This document shows positions 28,411-38,706 of a stretch of 64,000 nucleotides of DNA, piece by piece (within the stretch, counting starts at the first letter, position 1; each line of letters starts with the position of its first letter). Below the pieces are notes generated by a model, which made no database searches, was not told the DNA's origin, and worked only from the letters and a program-made list of their open reading frames with translations. Location: NCBI RefSeq assembly GCF_000308295.2, contig NZ_HG326655.1:324188-388187 (forward strand). The letters are read 5' to 3'. A program made the translations under genes and the position numbers. This stretch comes from Afipia birgiae 34632. Lineage in GTDB: Bacteria > Pseudomonadota > Alphaproteobacteria > Rhizobiales > Xanthobacteraceae.

Positions 28411-30111
28411 GTGAGCACAACGACCGACAAGCCCGCCAAACGATCCCTGCTGTCGGCCGACGGGATCACCGCGCCGCTGCGGCATGCGGTGTTCCGGCGG
28501 ATCTGGACGGCCAGCCTGCTCACCAATCTCGGCCTGATGATCAACGGCGTGGGCGCAGCCTGGTCGATGACCCAGATGACGTCGTCGGCGGGCATGGTGG
28601 CGCTGGTCCAGACCGCCCTGATGCTGCCGATCATGCTGCTGTCGCTGGCCGCGGGCGCCATCGCGGACATGTACGACCGGCGCGTCGTCGGCCTGATTGC
28701 ATTGTCGCTCGGCCTCGTTGGCGGAGTGACGCTGGCGGTTCTCGCCTATCTCAACGCCCTCACGCCGAACAGCCTGCTGCTGTTCTGTTTCATGATCGGC
28801 AGCGGGATGGCGCTGTTCGGCCCGGCGTGGCAGGCCTCGGTCAGCGAACAGGTGCCCGCCGAGACACTGCCCTCGGCCGTCGCGCTCAACGGCATCAGCT
28901 ACAACATTGCACGCAGCTTCGGCCCGGCGCTGGGCGGCATCATCGTGGCGGCGGCGGGCGCGGTGGCGGCCTTCGTCTGCAACGTGCTGCTGTATATTCC
29001 GCTGATCGTCGTGCTTTATCTCTGGCAGCGGTCGCTGGAGCCCTCGCGGCTGCCACCGGAGCGGTTGCGCCGCGCTGTCGTATCCGGCGTCCGCTACATC
29101 GTTCACTCGCCGCCGATCCGCATCGTGCTGTACCGGACACTGGTGACCGGTATCGCCGGGGGTTCAGTGCTGGCACTGTTGCCACTGGTGGCGCGCGACA
29201 TCCTGCACGGCGGCGCCCAGACCTATGGCATCATGCTCGGCTGTTTCGGCATGGGCGGCGTGCTCGGCGCGCTCAATATCTCCAGCGTGCGCGCGCACCT
29301 GAGCGGCGAGTATGCCGTCCGGTTATGTGCGCTGACGATGGGCCTCGCGATCGGCGTGCTCGCGCTCAGCCACTGGCCGGCGCTGACCGGCGCAGCGCTG
29401 GTCGTGGCCGGCGCGTCCTGGATGATCGCGGTCACGCTGTTCAACATCGGGGTGCAGCTCTCGACGCCGCGCTGGGTCGCGGGCCGCGCGCTGGCGGCGT
29501 ATCAGGCTGCGATTGCCGGCGGCGTCGCGATCGGAAGCTGGTTGTGGGGATATGTCGCCAACGGCGCCGGCGTGGACAAGGCGCTGCTGATTGCCGGGGC
29601 AGCCATGTTCGTCTCGCCGGTGCTGGCGATCTGGCTGCGCATGCCCTCGACCGAAGGCGCCAACAACGACGCGGTCGATGCGCTTGAAGAGCCGGAGGTG
29701 AACCTTTCCATCTCGCAGCGAAGCGGGCCGATCGTGGTCGAGATCGAATACCGCGTGAATCAGCAACAGGCCCGTGCATTCTACACAACGATGCTGCAGC
29801 TCCAGGCCATCCGCCAGCGCAATGGCGCCTATGACTGGTCGATCGCGCGCGACATCGCCGACCCCGAGCTATGGATCGAACGCTATCACTGCCCGACCTG
29901 GCTCGACTATCTGCGCCAGCGCAACCGCTCGACCCAATCCGAGCGTGAGGTGCAGCTCAAGGCCATCGGATTTCATCTGGGGCCGGAACCGATCAAGGTT
30001 CACCGCATGCTGGAGCGGCCTCTGGGATCAGTGCGCTGGAAGGACGAGACGCCGGATCGGACCAAGACGAGCGACGTACCGATCGAAACGCCAGCCAGCA
30101 GCGGCGTTTGA
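28411..30111 (+). CDS. MFS exporter (TMSE/EntS-like) with C-terminal ABM-like domain
   Basis: This protein of about 566 residues has twelve transmembrane segments (about 15-415), of the MFS_3/transmembrane secretion effector group related to enterobactin exporter EntS. Conserved loops include DMYDRRVVGL and SVSEQVPAETLPSAVALNGI. After the membrane part comes a soluble domain (about 430-545, IVVEIEYRVNQQQARAFYTT) resembling antibiotic-biosynthesis-monooxygenase-type dimeric barrels; this fused form recurs in rhizobia. GTG 28411 with AAGGA upstream is preferred. The substrate is unknown. Confidence 0.87.
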   Translation: MSTTTDKPAKRSLLSADGITAPLRHAVFRRIWTASLLTNLGLMINGVGAAWSMTQMTSSAGMVALVQTALMLPIMLLSLAAGAIADMYDRRVVGLIALSLGLVGGVTLAVLAYLNALTPNSLLLFCFMIGSGMALFGPAWQASVSEQVPAETLPSAVALNGISYNIARSFGPALGGIIVAAAGAVAAFVCNVLLYIPLIVVLYLWQRSLEPSRLPPERLRRAVVSGVRYIVHSPPIRIVLYRTLVTGIAGGSVLALLPLVARDILHGGAQTYGIMLGCFGMGGVLGALNISSVRAHLSGEYAVRLCALTMGLAIGVLALSHWPALTGAALVVAGASWMIAVTLFNIGVQLSTPRWVAGRALAAYQAAIAGGVAIGSWLWGYVANGAGVDKALLIAGAAMFVSPVLAIWLRMPSTEGANNDAVDALEEPEVNLSISQRSGPIVVEIEYRVNQQQARAFYTTMLQLQAIRQRNGAYDWSIARDIADPELWIERYHCPTWLDYLRQRNRSTQSEREVQLKAIGFHLGPEPIKVHRMLERPLGSVRWKDETPDRTKTSDVPIETPASSGV

Positions 30112-30155
30112 GCAGGACTGCTCTGAGATCATCATACAACAGGAGCGTTGATAGC

Positions 30156-30235
30156 GTCATTGCGAGCGTAAGCGAAGCAATCCAGAAGCAACAAGTAAGA
30201 CTGGATTGCTTCGTCGCTCCGCTCCTCGCAATGAC
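30156..30235. repeat. Inverted intergenic repeat (REP-like, CATTGCGAG family)
   Basis: GTCATTGCGAGCG and AAGCGAAGCAATCCAG on the left pair with CTGGATTGCTTCGTCGCT and CTCCTCGCAATGAC on the right, with a short loop. This is a very common intergenic repeat in Bradyrhizobiaceae. Confidence 0.85.
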
Positions 30236-30245
30236 AAGTAGAGCG

Positions 30246-30467
30246 TCAGTCGTGCGACGAGAGCGATTGGCTTTCGTGCCAGCGGTTCGCGCGGTCGAAC
30301 ATGCGCCAGTGGATCGCCTCGGTCTCCGCGAATTTCTCCGGGCTCAACCACGGCTTCAGCGCCTTGAGTGTCTTCTCCCACTCGGCGCGGTCCGGCTTCG
30401 GAACATCGCCGAACAACTTCGACAACTCACTCGAAACGATACCTTTCGGCGAAACAATTTTGTTCAT
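30246..30467 (-). CDS. Small hypothetical protein
   Basis: This 73-residue protein starts MNKIVSPKGIVSSELSKLFG and has a helical, charged body (RAEWEKTLKALKPWLSPEKF). It has no signal or membrane segment and no recognised family. The frame is open upstream to 30500 without support. The antisense frame also shows a short open stretch, so confidence is moderate. Confidence 0.5.
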   Translation of the reverse strand: MNKIVSPKGIVSSELSKLFGDVPKPDRAEWEKTLKALKPWLSPEKFAETEAIHWRMFDRANRWHESQSLSSHD

Positions 30468-30752
30468 GATCGTCGTCCCGCACGCGAACGCCACAGTCAC
30501 GCAAGCTTCACATTTGAAACGATCTCGTAGCGTGAAGCGAGAATGATTCGAAAGTGCCGATCAAACGCCTGTTGATAACTCGATTCGGTCAGCCTTACTG
30601 ACGGAATGAGTCCGCGATGAGTCAAAGCGAATTTGAATGCGGTCCACAGTGTGATGCCGGTGCAAGTTTGGCATCATAGGAGCCATGACTAGGACGCGGG
30701 CGCTTTGTGCGGATATACCTCGCGGGCGAATTTCAGGAACAGGCGCAAGACG

Positions 30753-31541
30753 ATGATTGATTTCACCGCATTGATGGCAAGTATCACCGCCGACGGCGAG
30801 ACCAGTTCCGTCACAGCGACGGAGGACTGGCTTCAAGGCCGCACCATTTACGGCGGCCTGACCGCAGCCTTCTGCCTTGAAAGCGTGGCGCAGCACTTCG
30901 GCGACCTGCCGCCGCTGCGCTCCGCGCAATTCAGCTTCGTGGGACCGGCCGCCGGCACGGTGATGATCCGCCCCACCGAGTTGCGCAGGGGAAAGTCCAC
31001 GGTGTTCGTCGGCGTCGACCTGTTCGGCGAAGCCGGTCTCGCGACGCGGGCCACGCTTTGTTACGGCACGGCCCGCGCGTCGGCCGTGGGATATGGCAGC
31101 CTGGCCGCGCCGGCGGTGCCGGAGCCAGAGACCTGTCCGCCGTTTTTCCGCAAGATCCCCGGACTGAATTTCATCCAGCATTTCGAAGGGCGTTTCGCCG
31201 GCGGCAGTCCGCCCTTCAGCCAGGGCCAGCATCCGAATTTTTCGATCTGGCTGCGTCATCAGGATCCCGCGAAGCCGGCATCGATCGCGGCGCTGGTGGC
31301 GCTCACCGACGCACCGCCCCCTGCGGCGCTCGTGTTGTTCGAGCGGCCGGGACCGATCAGCACCATGACCTGGGCGATCGACCTTCTGACCGACAGGATC
31401 GAGACCATTGACGGCTGGTGGCTTCTGCAAACCAAGGCCGAGAACGTCGTGGGCGGCTATTCCAGCCAGGCGACGACTCTGTGGAATGCTGATAGACAGC
31501 CGGTACTGGTCAGCAGGCAGAACGTGGCGGTGTTTATGTGA
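30753..31541 (+). CDS. Acyl-CoA thioesterase family protein (double hotdog)
   Basis: This 262-residue protein of the TesB-like double-hotdog thioesterase group (4HBT_3) has an N-terminal hotdog with GRTIYGGLTAAFCLESV and a second hotdog with TMTWAIDLLTDRIETIDGWW. It should hydrolyse acyl-CoA esters in the cytoplasm. ATG 30753 is chosen; the open frame continues upstream to 30705. Its stop overlaps the GTG start of the following gene by four bases, so the two are probably coupled. Confidence 0.85.
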   Translation: MIDFTALMASITADGETSSVTATEDWLQGRTIYGGLTAAFCLESVAQHFGDLPPLRSAQFSFVGPAAGTVMIRPTELRRGKSTVFVGVDLFGEAGLATRATLCYGTARASAVGYGSLAAPAVPEPETCPPFFRKIPGLNFIQHFEGRFAGGSPPFSQGQHPNFSIWLRHQDPAKPASIAALVALTDAPPPAALVLFERPGPISTMTWAIDLLTDRIETIDGWWLLQTKAENVVGGYSSQATTLWNADRQPVLVSRQNVAVFM

Positions 31542-32683
31542 GATGGTTTCGATGGACGACGTCGTGCATGGCAACTGCCGCGATCGTAGCAACGCTATCG
31601 TCCGCAGCCCTCGCCCAGACACCGCAGCAGATCGCGGACTATCGCCGGAAACTTGCCGAATATACTGCCGTCCGCCAGCAGTTCGACGAGGCTGCCTCAA
31701 CCTACTGGACGGCGATTGGCGACAAGCGGCGCGCACGTAACGCCAAGCGCCGCAACAACGAGACCATCGTCGCCGAGGACTACGTCCTGACCCAGCCGCC
31801 GGTCTATACCGGTCCGCCGAAGCCGGTCGATCCCTCGCCGCCGGAGAAACCGCCGAAACCCCGCGCGCCATTACCGGTGGTGGCCGATTTCCTGGCCAAT
31901 GCGCAGGAGCACTTCCATTTCAACCCGCGCAAGCCCGCCACCGAGATCGACTACAAGCGTGCTTACGCGAAAGTTGCATCGGATTATGGCCTGACCAGAG
32001 ATCAAGCGGTTCGGATCTACAGCTTCGAATCCGGCGGCAATGGAAAATACGATGTGCAGGCCGGGCTTGAAGGTAACCGCCCCGGCGCCCGCGCGATCTC
32101 CACCGCGCTCGGCTACAACCAGCTCCTGACCACCAACACCATCAGCCTTCTGGCCGAACATGGCGGCATCATTCTCAAAGCGTTGGGCGACAAGACCCAC
32201 CAGGCCAGCGGCGCGCAGAAGGCCGAGCTGCAGCGGAAGACAGCCATCGTCCAGCAGATGGTCGCGTTCTGCAAGTCCGTGCCCAATCAATGGAGCGCGC
32301 ATGAAAAGCTCGGCGTCACCCCGCGCGGCATCGCGGTTCACGCCCTCAATCTCGACATCGATGTCGGGCCGCTGCTGCAGACACTGAAGCTGATGGACTC
32401 GGTGAACTTCGCCAAACGTAAGGGCTACACCGCGCCGCTGACCGCCGCCGAACTGGAGATGATGAACCTGACCGGCGATGGCAACGGGTTCGATATGGTG
32501 TCGATGCCGCAGGCGATGCGCGCCGTGGTGCCGACATCGAACTTCTTCCAGCGCAACGGCTATGAGCGCAATCCGGTGGCGATCCGCAACAATGTCGTCT
32601 CGAAGCTGCTGGCGGCGACAGATGCCCGGATGGACAACCAGATCAATCTTCAGGGCGCGAAGGATCTGGCTAGCGCGTTCTAG
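31538..32683 (+). CDS. Secreted protein with a possible lysozyme-like core, unknown function
   Basis: This 381-residue exported protein has a signal peptide ending near AALAQT (residue 27), a Pro-rich linker (about 85-110, PPEKPPKPRAPLP) and a C-terminal domain. The segment RIYSFESGGNGKYDVQAG followed by STALGYNQLL resembles the catalytic glutamate and GLMQ regions of lytic transglycosylases, but the fold is not certain. The start is GTG in a four-base overlap with the thioesterase stop; ATG 31568 is an alternative. Confidence 0.75.
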   Translation: MRWFRWTTSCMATAAIVATLSSAALAQTPQQIADYRRKLAEYTAVRQQFDEAASTYWTAIGDKRRARNAKRRNNETIVAEDYVLTQPPVYTGPPKPVDPSPPEKPPKPRAPLPVVADFLANAQEHFHFNPRKPATEIDYKRAYAKVASDYGLTRDQAVRIYSFESGGNGKYDVQAGLEGNRPGARAISTALGYNQLLTTNTISLLAEHGGIILKALGDKTHQASGAQKAELQRKTAIVQQMVAFCKSVPNQWSAHEKLGVTPRGIAVHALNLDIDVGPLLQTLKLMDSVNFAKRKGYTAPLTAAELEMMNLTGDGNGFDMVSMPQAMRAVVPTSNFFQRNGYERNPVAIRNNVVSKLLAATDARMDNQINLQGAKDLASAF

Positions 32684-32933
32684 TGCGCGACTGACCGGAT
32701 CGCGCCAATTCATACGAAATTTATCGCCGGGAGCCAGCGTTCGCTTCAGCCAACTCCAGACCGCCGGTATAGTCAGGATAAACGGGGCCTGATCGTCCGA
32801 GAGTCCGCTTGGTTAAGCGGCGACTTGCCCAACAGAACGAGACTCTCTGGGATAGCCCTTTCGCGAAGATGTCAGTCCGAATGTCCGCGGTGCGCCACAA
32901 GAAGACTTCGCTTGAAGCGTCATCTTCAGGTGT

Positions 32934-33287
32934 TTACCGCAGGTCGCAGCTTTGGCGGCCGCCGCGCATTAAGAGCGCGGTCAGTATGAGATGAAAGACG
33001 ACCGCCGGCCACAGAAAGACGCCACTCAAGCCACCTGCGAAACCGAGGTAAGCCAAATACAGGGTGACGGCTCCGCTGTAGATCAACATGCCCGGGAGTG
33101 GCGGCCACCCTGGCCAACAGGCGACCCCCAAGGCAATCAGCGCAATGCCGGCGACACGCGCGACCGGCGTTGCGACACCGGAAAGCTGCTCGCCCAGCAA
33201 CAACTGGCCAACCAGCGACGGGGCGATCAACAGCGCCAGTCCCGTTGCAGCTTCGCTGACGGCAGCGAACGCCAGTACGCCTTTCAT
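32934..33287 (-). CDS. Small integral membrane protein
   Basis: This 117-residue protein has four predicted transmembrane helices and few polar residues; no functional motif was recognised. Its ATG overlaps the arylsulfatase stop (ATGA), so it is the last gene of the sulfatase transcript. The IS insertion upstream may now separate it from its promoter. The gap on its 3' side (32684-32933) holds nothing recognisable. Confidence 0.75.
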   Translation of the reverse strand: MKGVLAFAAVSEAATGLALLIAPSLVGQLLLGEQLSGVATPVARVAGIALIALGVACWPGWPPLPGMLIYSGAVTLYLAYLGFAGGLSGVFLWPAVVFHLILTALLMRGGRQSCDLR

Positions 33288-34595
33288 TTCTTCCCAACCT
33301 TCGCGGATGGCTTTTGAGACTTCGACTCTTCAATGGGGTCCGGCTCCGGCGCAGGTATAGGCCCGAGTTCTGCCTTGGCTTGCGCCGGATCCTTCAGCTC
33401 TGGTCCGAGCTTGAACGTCAGCTTGTTGATCTTGCCCGTGAACTTGAACGGAGGATCGTAGCGATACTCGAGCATCGCGACACCGGTGCGGGTGTCCTGG
33501 CCGACGTCGAAGGTCTCGTCCTCCGGGAAGGTGACGGGCGTACCGTGTTCTATGGATTTCCGGTCTACTTCCTTGCCATCCACTGAAAGAACACCCGTAC
33601 CGCCCTTGCCCAATCCCGGCCCATCCGGCTTGAAGTCGAAGACGATGGTGTGCTTGCCCGCGCTCAACTCCGGTCCCGACCAGACCGTGCGCTTGAGGTT
33701 GAGCAGGTTGTAGAGGAACACGGGCTTACCCCGCCGAAGGCCCGCCACACCCTTACTCAGAAACAGCCCGTAGCCACCGAAACGTCCGCCTTCGGTGACG
33801 ATCATCCCTTCAGCGCCACCCTTGGGAATCTCGACCTCGGCGGTGATGGTATAGGACTTGTTGAGAATGCTCGGCGCAGCGCTAGCCGGCACACCGGTCA
33901 GTTCGCCCGAATAGTTGAACACTATCTGCCCTGCCGTCAGGCTTGGGCGCGGCGTATTCCAACGCGCGAGCGTCGTGTTATCGAGCGGCAGCACGTTGTA
34001 CTTCTTCGCCTCGATATCGAAGACGGCTTGCAGCTCCTTGACCTTCTCCGGCATCTGGGTGGCCAGATCATTGAACTGGGTGGGGTCCTCCTCGACGTTA
34101 TAGAGCTCCCACTTGTATCCCGTGATCACATCCGGTGGGGGCGCACTACTTAGCTCCCATGGAAGCGTGATCGGCGTCGTGGCCGCAACCCATCCATCGT
34201 GATAGATGGAGCGATTACCGAGCATCTCGAAATACTGGGTCGTGTGCGTCGTCTTGGCATTGGCGTTCGCCTTCTCCCATGTATACGCCATGCTCACCCC
34301 TTCCATGGGGCTCTGTTTGATACCATCGATCGTGTCAGGTTGCGAAATGCCGGTCGCTTCGAGGATGGTCGGGGCAATATCGATGACGTGGTGGAATTGG
34401 CGACGGATACCTCCGACATCGTTGATATGGCTAGGCCAGCACATGACGACGCCTTGGGCAGTCCCGCCAAAATGCGACGGCACCTGCTTAACCCACTTGA
34501 ATGGAGTGTCCATCGCCCACGCCCACGGCGCGGCAAAATGCGGGAAAGTCTTGTCCGAGTGACCTGACGGATATTTTGGACCAGCTGGATAGAGA

Positions 34596-35432
34596 CTACT
34601 GCATCGCTGCGCTCCGATCCAGATGCTGCAGTGTCGGCGCCGATGTTTGCGGTGCCGGCGGCCGGTAGCTCAGAGATGAGTGCGGTCGGATCGTGTTGAA
34701 GTGCTTGCGCCATTGCTCGATGACGACGGTAGCCTCCTTTAGGCTGTAAAAGATTTCACCGTTCAGGCATTCGTCGCGCAGTTTGCCGTTGAAGGACTCG
34801 CAGTAGCCGTTTTCCCATGGGCTGCCGGGCGCAATGTAGAGCGTCTTTGCTCCGAGCTTTCCGAACCAGCTGCGCACGATCTTGGCCGTCATCTCCGCGC
34901 CGTTGTCCGACCGGATGTGCTCAGGGACGCCTTTAGCAAGCATCACATCGGCCATGGTGTCGATGACGCCGAAGCTGTTGATGCGACGTGCAACCCTGAT
35001 CGCCAGGCATTCCCTGGTAAACTCGTCGATCAGCGTCATGAGCCGGAGCTTACGGCCATCATGGGTCTGCGCCTCGACGAAGTCGTAGCTCCAGACATGG
35101 TTACGATGCTGCGGCCGCAAACGGATGCAGGATCCGTCGTTGAGCCACAGCCGGCCGCGCGGTCGCTGTTTGCTGGGTACTTTTAGCCCCTCACGGCGCC
35201 AGATCCGCTGGACCCGATCACACCCGACCTGCCAGCCGGCATCGACCAGCAGCGACGTGATCCGACGATAGCCATATCGCCCATATTGGGACGCAAGAGA
35301 GATAATCGCTCTCGTCAACGCATCCTCATCAGATCGAACGATGGTGGTGTATCGCTGTGTTCCGCGGTGCTGGCCGACGATCCGGCAGGCTTGGCGTTCC
35401 GAGAGACCATACTTCCCTCGAATGCCCTCCAC
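34596..35432 (-). CDS. IS3-family transposase OrfB (DDE integrase domain)
   Basis: This 278-residue OrfB carries the retroviral-type DDE catalytic core: D in [11 protein letters not shown] in [10 protein letters not shown] and E in [15 protein letters not shown]. It is read in the -1 frame relative to orfA. A continuous frame exists upstream through [13 protein letters not shown], so the active OrfAB transposase is probably made by -1 frameshifting near 35462 (AAACTT). Confidence 0.93.
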   Translation of the reverse strand: MEGIRGKYGLSERQACRIVGQHRGTQRYTTIVRSDEDALTRAIISLASQYGRYGYRRITSLLVDAGWQVGCDRVQRIWRREGLKVPSKQRPRGRLWLNDGSCIRLRPQHRNHVWSYDFVEAQTHDGRKLRLMTLIDEFTRECLAIRVARRINSFGVIDTMADVMLAKGVPEHIRSDNGAEMTAKIVRSWFGKLGAKTLYIAPGSPWENGYCESFNGKLRDECLNGEIFYSLKEATVVIEQWRKHFNTIRPHSSLSYRPPAPQTSAPTLQHLDRSAAMQ

Positions 35433-35455
35433 CGCCTGCCGTCGCCGCTCAGGGC

Positions 35456-35734
35456 TTATAAGTTTCCCGAGGCAACGTCCTTGAGCACCTGCTTCTCAAG
35501 CGACAGATCGGCGACGAGACGCTTGAGGCGGACATTCTCCCGCTCCAGATCCTTCATCCGCTTCGCCTGATCGAGCTCAAGGCCACCGTATTCCTTCCGC
35601 CAGCGATAATAACTCTGCTGCGAAATTCCGGCTTCCCGACAGGCCACCGGCGCTGCCTTGCCCTGCGACATCAATACTTCAATCTGGCGCAGCAGCACCA
35701 CGATCTGCTCCGCATTAAACCTCTTCTTCGGCAT
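35456..35734 (-). CDS. IS3-family transposase OrfA
   Basis: This OrfA (92 residues) has an N-terminal helix-turn-helix ([33 protein letters not shown]) that binds the IS ends and a leucine-zipper-like C-terminus ([19 protein letters not shown]). ATG 35734 has GGAG 8 bases upstream; TTG 35740 is also in frame. Confidence 0.93.
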   Translation of the reverse strand: MPKKRFNAEQIVVLLRQIEVLMSQGKAAPVACREAGISQQSYYRWRKEYGGLELDQAKRMKDLERENVRLKRLVADLSLEKQVLKDVASGNL

Positions 35735-37351
35735 GACCAAAGCTCCTTTCCAAGCTCAGTTTCTCACAAAGCTTGGTCCAAAAAAGCCCGGTCAGGTCAC
35801 GAGCCCCAGAACGGGTACCAGAGATACTGAGCCTTCACGGGCACCGGGACACCATTGAAGGTCGTGAACTCGTTGGGCGTACCGTTAATCATGCCTTCGG
35901 CACTCGCGCCGTTGTCACCGCCGATGTAGATGATCAAGGTGTTGTTAAGCTCTCCGAGATCTTCGACGGCTTGAATGACACGGCCGATCTCATCGTCGGT
36001 GTAGGCGAGGTAGGCGCCATAGACATCTGCCTGCTTGATGAAGAGCATCTTCTCCAACTCGCCGACAGTATCCCATTGCGGCAATTCCTTCGGCCACGGC
36101 GTCAGCTTGGCGTGGTCGGGCATGATGCCCAATCGCTTCTGGTTGGCAAAGATCGTCTCCCGCAGCTTGTTCCAGCCCTGGTCGAACAGGTGCATGTCGC
36201 TGATCTTCTTGATCCACTCCGGCGTCGGATGATGCGGCGCGTGGGTGCCGCCGGGGACGTAATAGACGAAGAACGGCTTGTCGGGCGCGATCGCCTTGAG
36301 CTGTTTCATGTGCTGGATGGCCTCGTCGGCCATCGCGGTCGTCAGGTTCCAGTTGGGATTGTCCTGGAATGGATAAATTGCTGTGGTGTTGCGAAACAGG
36401 TTCGGCTGCCACTGGCTAGCATCGCCGCCAACAAAACCATAAAAATACTCGAAGCCCATGCCATTGGGCCATTGATTGAATGGCCCGGCCTGGCTCGATT
36501 GATATGAAGGCGTGTTGTGGTTCTTGCCGAACCACGAGGTGGCATACCCGTTCGCCTTCAGGATGGTGCCGATGGTGCCCTTCTCGATCGGAATGATCGA
36601 GTCGTAACCTGGGAATCCCGTCGATATTTCGCCGACCACTCCGAAGCCGACAGAGTGATGATTGCGGCCGGTGATGAGCGCCGCCCGCGTCGGTGAGCAC
36701 AGTGAGGTGGAATGAAAATTGGTGTAGCGCAGGCCCTGAGCAGCGATGCGATCCATTGCGGGTGTGGGGACAACACCGCCGAAGGTGCTCGGTGCTCCGA
36801 AACCCTGGTCGTCAGTCATAATGAGCAACACATTGGGCGCGCCCTTCGGCGGCACGACACGCGGTGCCCACCAAGCCGTCGACTCCGAAGCCTTCTCCTT
36901 GATCATCCCGCCGAATGCCGGAGGGGGCAGTGGAAGCTGCCTCCCGTCGATGGTGATGGTGGCGCCGGGCGAGCCTAGAACACCCGTGACCTGCTGCGCT
37001 AATGCTGAGACACAACTCAGGGCGAAAAGACTGGCTCCTGCGAGCAAATTGCGACTGAGTTTCATTGAATGCCTCCGACCTTAAAAAAAAGCCTGACTGC
37101 ACCCAGCTTGCCTACAATGGCTTGGATCGAAAGCGTACACCGAGGAGGCGACCAGCGCCAGTTCCGTGCCGGTTAGAAACGTCGATGTCCGATGTGGGTC
37201 AGAATGAGAAGACCATCGACCTGATCGCAACGTCAACTATCTGAATAAAAGCGAAAAATTCTCTTCTCCGTACATCATATCGCCGGCGTAAGCGTTACTG
37301 CCCTATGCTCTGGAACCAGCGTCGCGGGCCCGCTTGTGGCAGGCTTCGATA

Positions 37352-38191
37352 CTACACCCCATCCAGAACAATAATGGTCGGCTTCTTCGGCAGCGTGTCG
37401 CGCGAAATCGAGAACGACCGCTCGGGGCGGATGTCCATTTCGAACTGTCCGTTCATCTGCGCGAGAAAATCGCTCAGCGGGGTCGCGAACCGGTGCATCG
37501 GCAGCACGATGGAGGAGCGCAGCCGGCGTGTGATCTCCGACATGCCACCGAGCGACAGCGTGAAAGTGCCGTCGATCGGCACCATGACGATATCGAGGCG
37601 GCCGATCGCGGCGTAATGCGTCTCATCCAGCGGATGATGCAGGTGGCCGAGGTGGCCGATGCACAGGCCAGCCACTTCGAAAATGAAAATCGAGTTGCCG
37701 TCCTTCTGCAGGGCTTCGGAGTCGAAACGGTAAGCGCGGATGTCAGTCGTGACATTCCGGATCAGCACATCACCGATCACTATGGCATGACGCGCCGGCT
37801 GACCGTCCTCGCCCCAGCCGCGCAGCACATGGGCGATGCGCGGATCGGGGCTGAGTGTGTAATGCGTCGAATGGGCCCGGTTCATGGTCACGACATTGGG
37901 CGACTTGCCGGCGGTGTAAGCGCCGCTGAAATCGGTGGCGATGGTGACGTTGCGAGGCGTTTCTAGGATGTAGGTCGAGTGGCCCGCATAGGTGATCGTC
38001 ACCTCGTTCGTTTCCGCCGCCGCGCGCGACAGGCTGGCGAACATGACGCGCGGAAGTGACTGAGCGATCGCAAGACATTCGCTCGGCGGCGGCTTGTCCC
38101 GGGCTGCGCCGGGCGCTTGCCACAGAATGACACCGATCGCCGCGAGGACAGAAGCAATGGTGAGGCGCAATCGAGGCATCGAAGGCTCCAC
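37352..38191 (-). CDS. Exported metallo-beta-lactamase-fold protein
   Basis: This 279-residue protein has an N-terminal signal segment (cleavage near APGAARD) and a UlaG-like (Lactamase_B_3) fold: ITYAGHSTYIL, TMNRAHSTHYTLSP, IGHLGHLHHPL and a late histidine in VLPMHRF. The canonical HxHxDH metal motif is replaced by AHSTHY, so ligands and activity may differ from typical family members. It is upstream of, and in the same direction as, the sulfatase, with a 286-bp gap that holds no other gene. Confidence 0.82.
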   Translation of the reverse strand: MEPSMPRLRLTIASVLAAIGVILWQAPGAARDKPPPSECLAIAQSLPRVMFASLSRAAAETNEVTITYAGHSTYILETPRNVTIATDFSGAYTAGKSPNVVTMNRAHSTHYTLSPDPRIAHVLRGWGEDGQPARHAIVIGDVLIRNVTTDIRAYRFDSEALQKDGNSIFIFEVAGLCIGHLGHLHHPLDETHYAAIGRLDIVMVPIDGTFTLSLGGMSEITRRLRSSIVLPMHRFATPLSDFLAQMNGQFEMDIRPERSFSISRDTLPKKPTIIVLDGV

Positions 38192-38706
38192 AGAAGGACA
38201 AGCAGGCGTGTCCGCTGACGCAAGATTGTCTCAGGGTCAGGCCGCTGCGGCAATGGCTAGCTCAGCAAGCAGAGGATGTTTCGGAGCAAATGGAGGGCAC
38301 GGTTTAGTGCCCCCTTGGTGACGCAACTCTGCTCATCCCTACCAAGGAGCACGTTCGTGCTTTAAGAGTTTCATCAAGGAAACACCCAGCCGACACCGGG
38401 CGTATGAACCATTGCGATGCTTCGCGCATGGTTCTCACCATCTGCCCAGATACGATACAGCTCGCCCGCGAGGGCGGTGCCTGACGATGGGAGCTATGGG
38501 GAGCGTCTTTGCCGCGCGGCCGAGGTGCGGCGGGACAGCCAAGGCTATGAGGTCAAGATTGACATATCTCGTCGATTTTCTCGCTCCGGGCCCCGGAGGA
38601 GGAGTGCAACAACCCGACCGGAGGCGCAGTTTTGTGCTACACGCCTGAGGCGGGCATCATCTGCTTTGTTCCGCCTCCCGAAAGCCAGGATTCCCCGGAG
38701 CACGGC
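38192..38706. other. Intergenic region, no convincing gene
   Basis: About 515 bp separate the divergent MBL and aldehyde dehydrogenase genes. A 97-codon frame at 38417-38710 on the plus strand (containing VPDDGSYGERLCRAAEVRRDSQGYEV) is open but overlaps the dehydrogenase start and resembles nothing recognised. It may be a decayed gene end. Confidence 0.35.

Larger units (their letters stand above)
34560..35799 (-). mobile_element. Complete IS3-family insertion sequence (IS407-group type)
   Basis: This 1240-bp element has imperfect terminal inverted repeats (TGACCTGACGG.. at the left; the right end reads TGACCTGACCGGG.. on the minus strand) and a 4-bp target duplication CGAG at 34556-34559 and 35800-35803. 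It carries orfA and a frameshifted orfB. Four-base duplications and this OrfA sequence fit the IS407 group. It is complete and possibly active. Confidence 0.93.
33284..37065 (-). pseudogene. Arylsulfatase gene interrupted by an IS3-family element
   Basis: The gene is in two pieces: codons 1-422 (37065-35800) and the rest (34555-33284). Joining them across the IS, with one copy of the CGAG duplication removed, gives a continuous 845-residue frame through ...YPFWGS-DKTFPHFA... It encodes a signal peptide (ALA-QQ), metal-binding LIMTDDQG near residue 85 and the CSPTR motif at Cys123, which becomes formylglycine, as in Pseudomonas AtsA. The intact protein would be a periplasmic sulfate-ester hydrolase. 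As it stands, translation stops inside the IS end. Confidence 0.9.
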
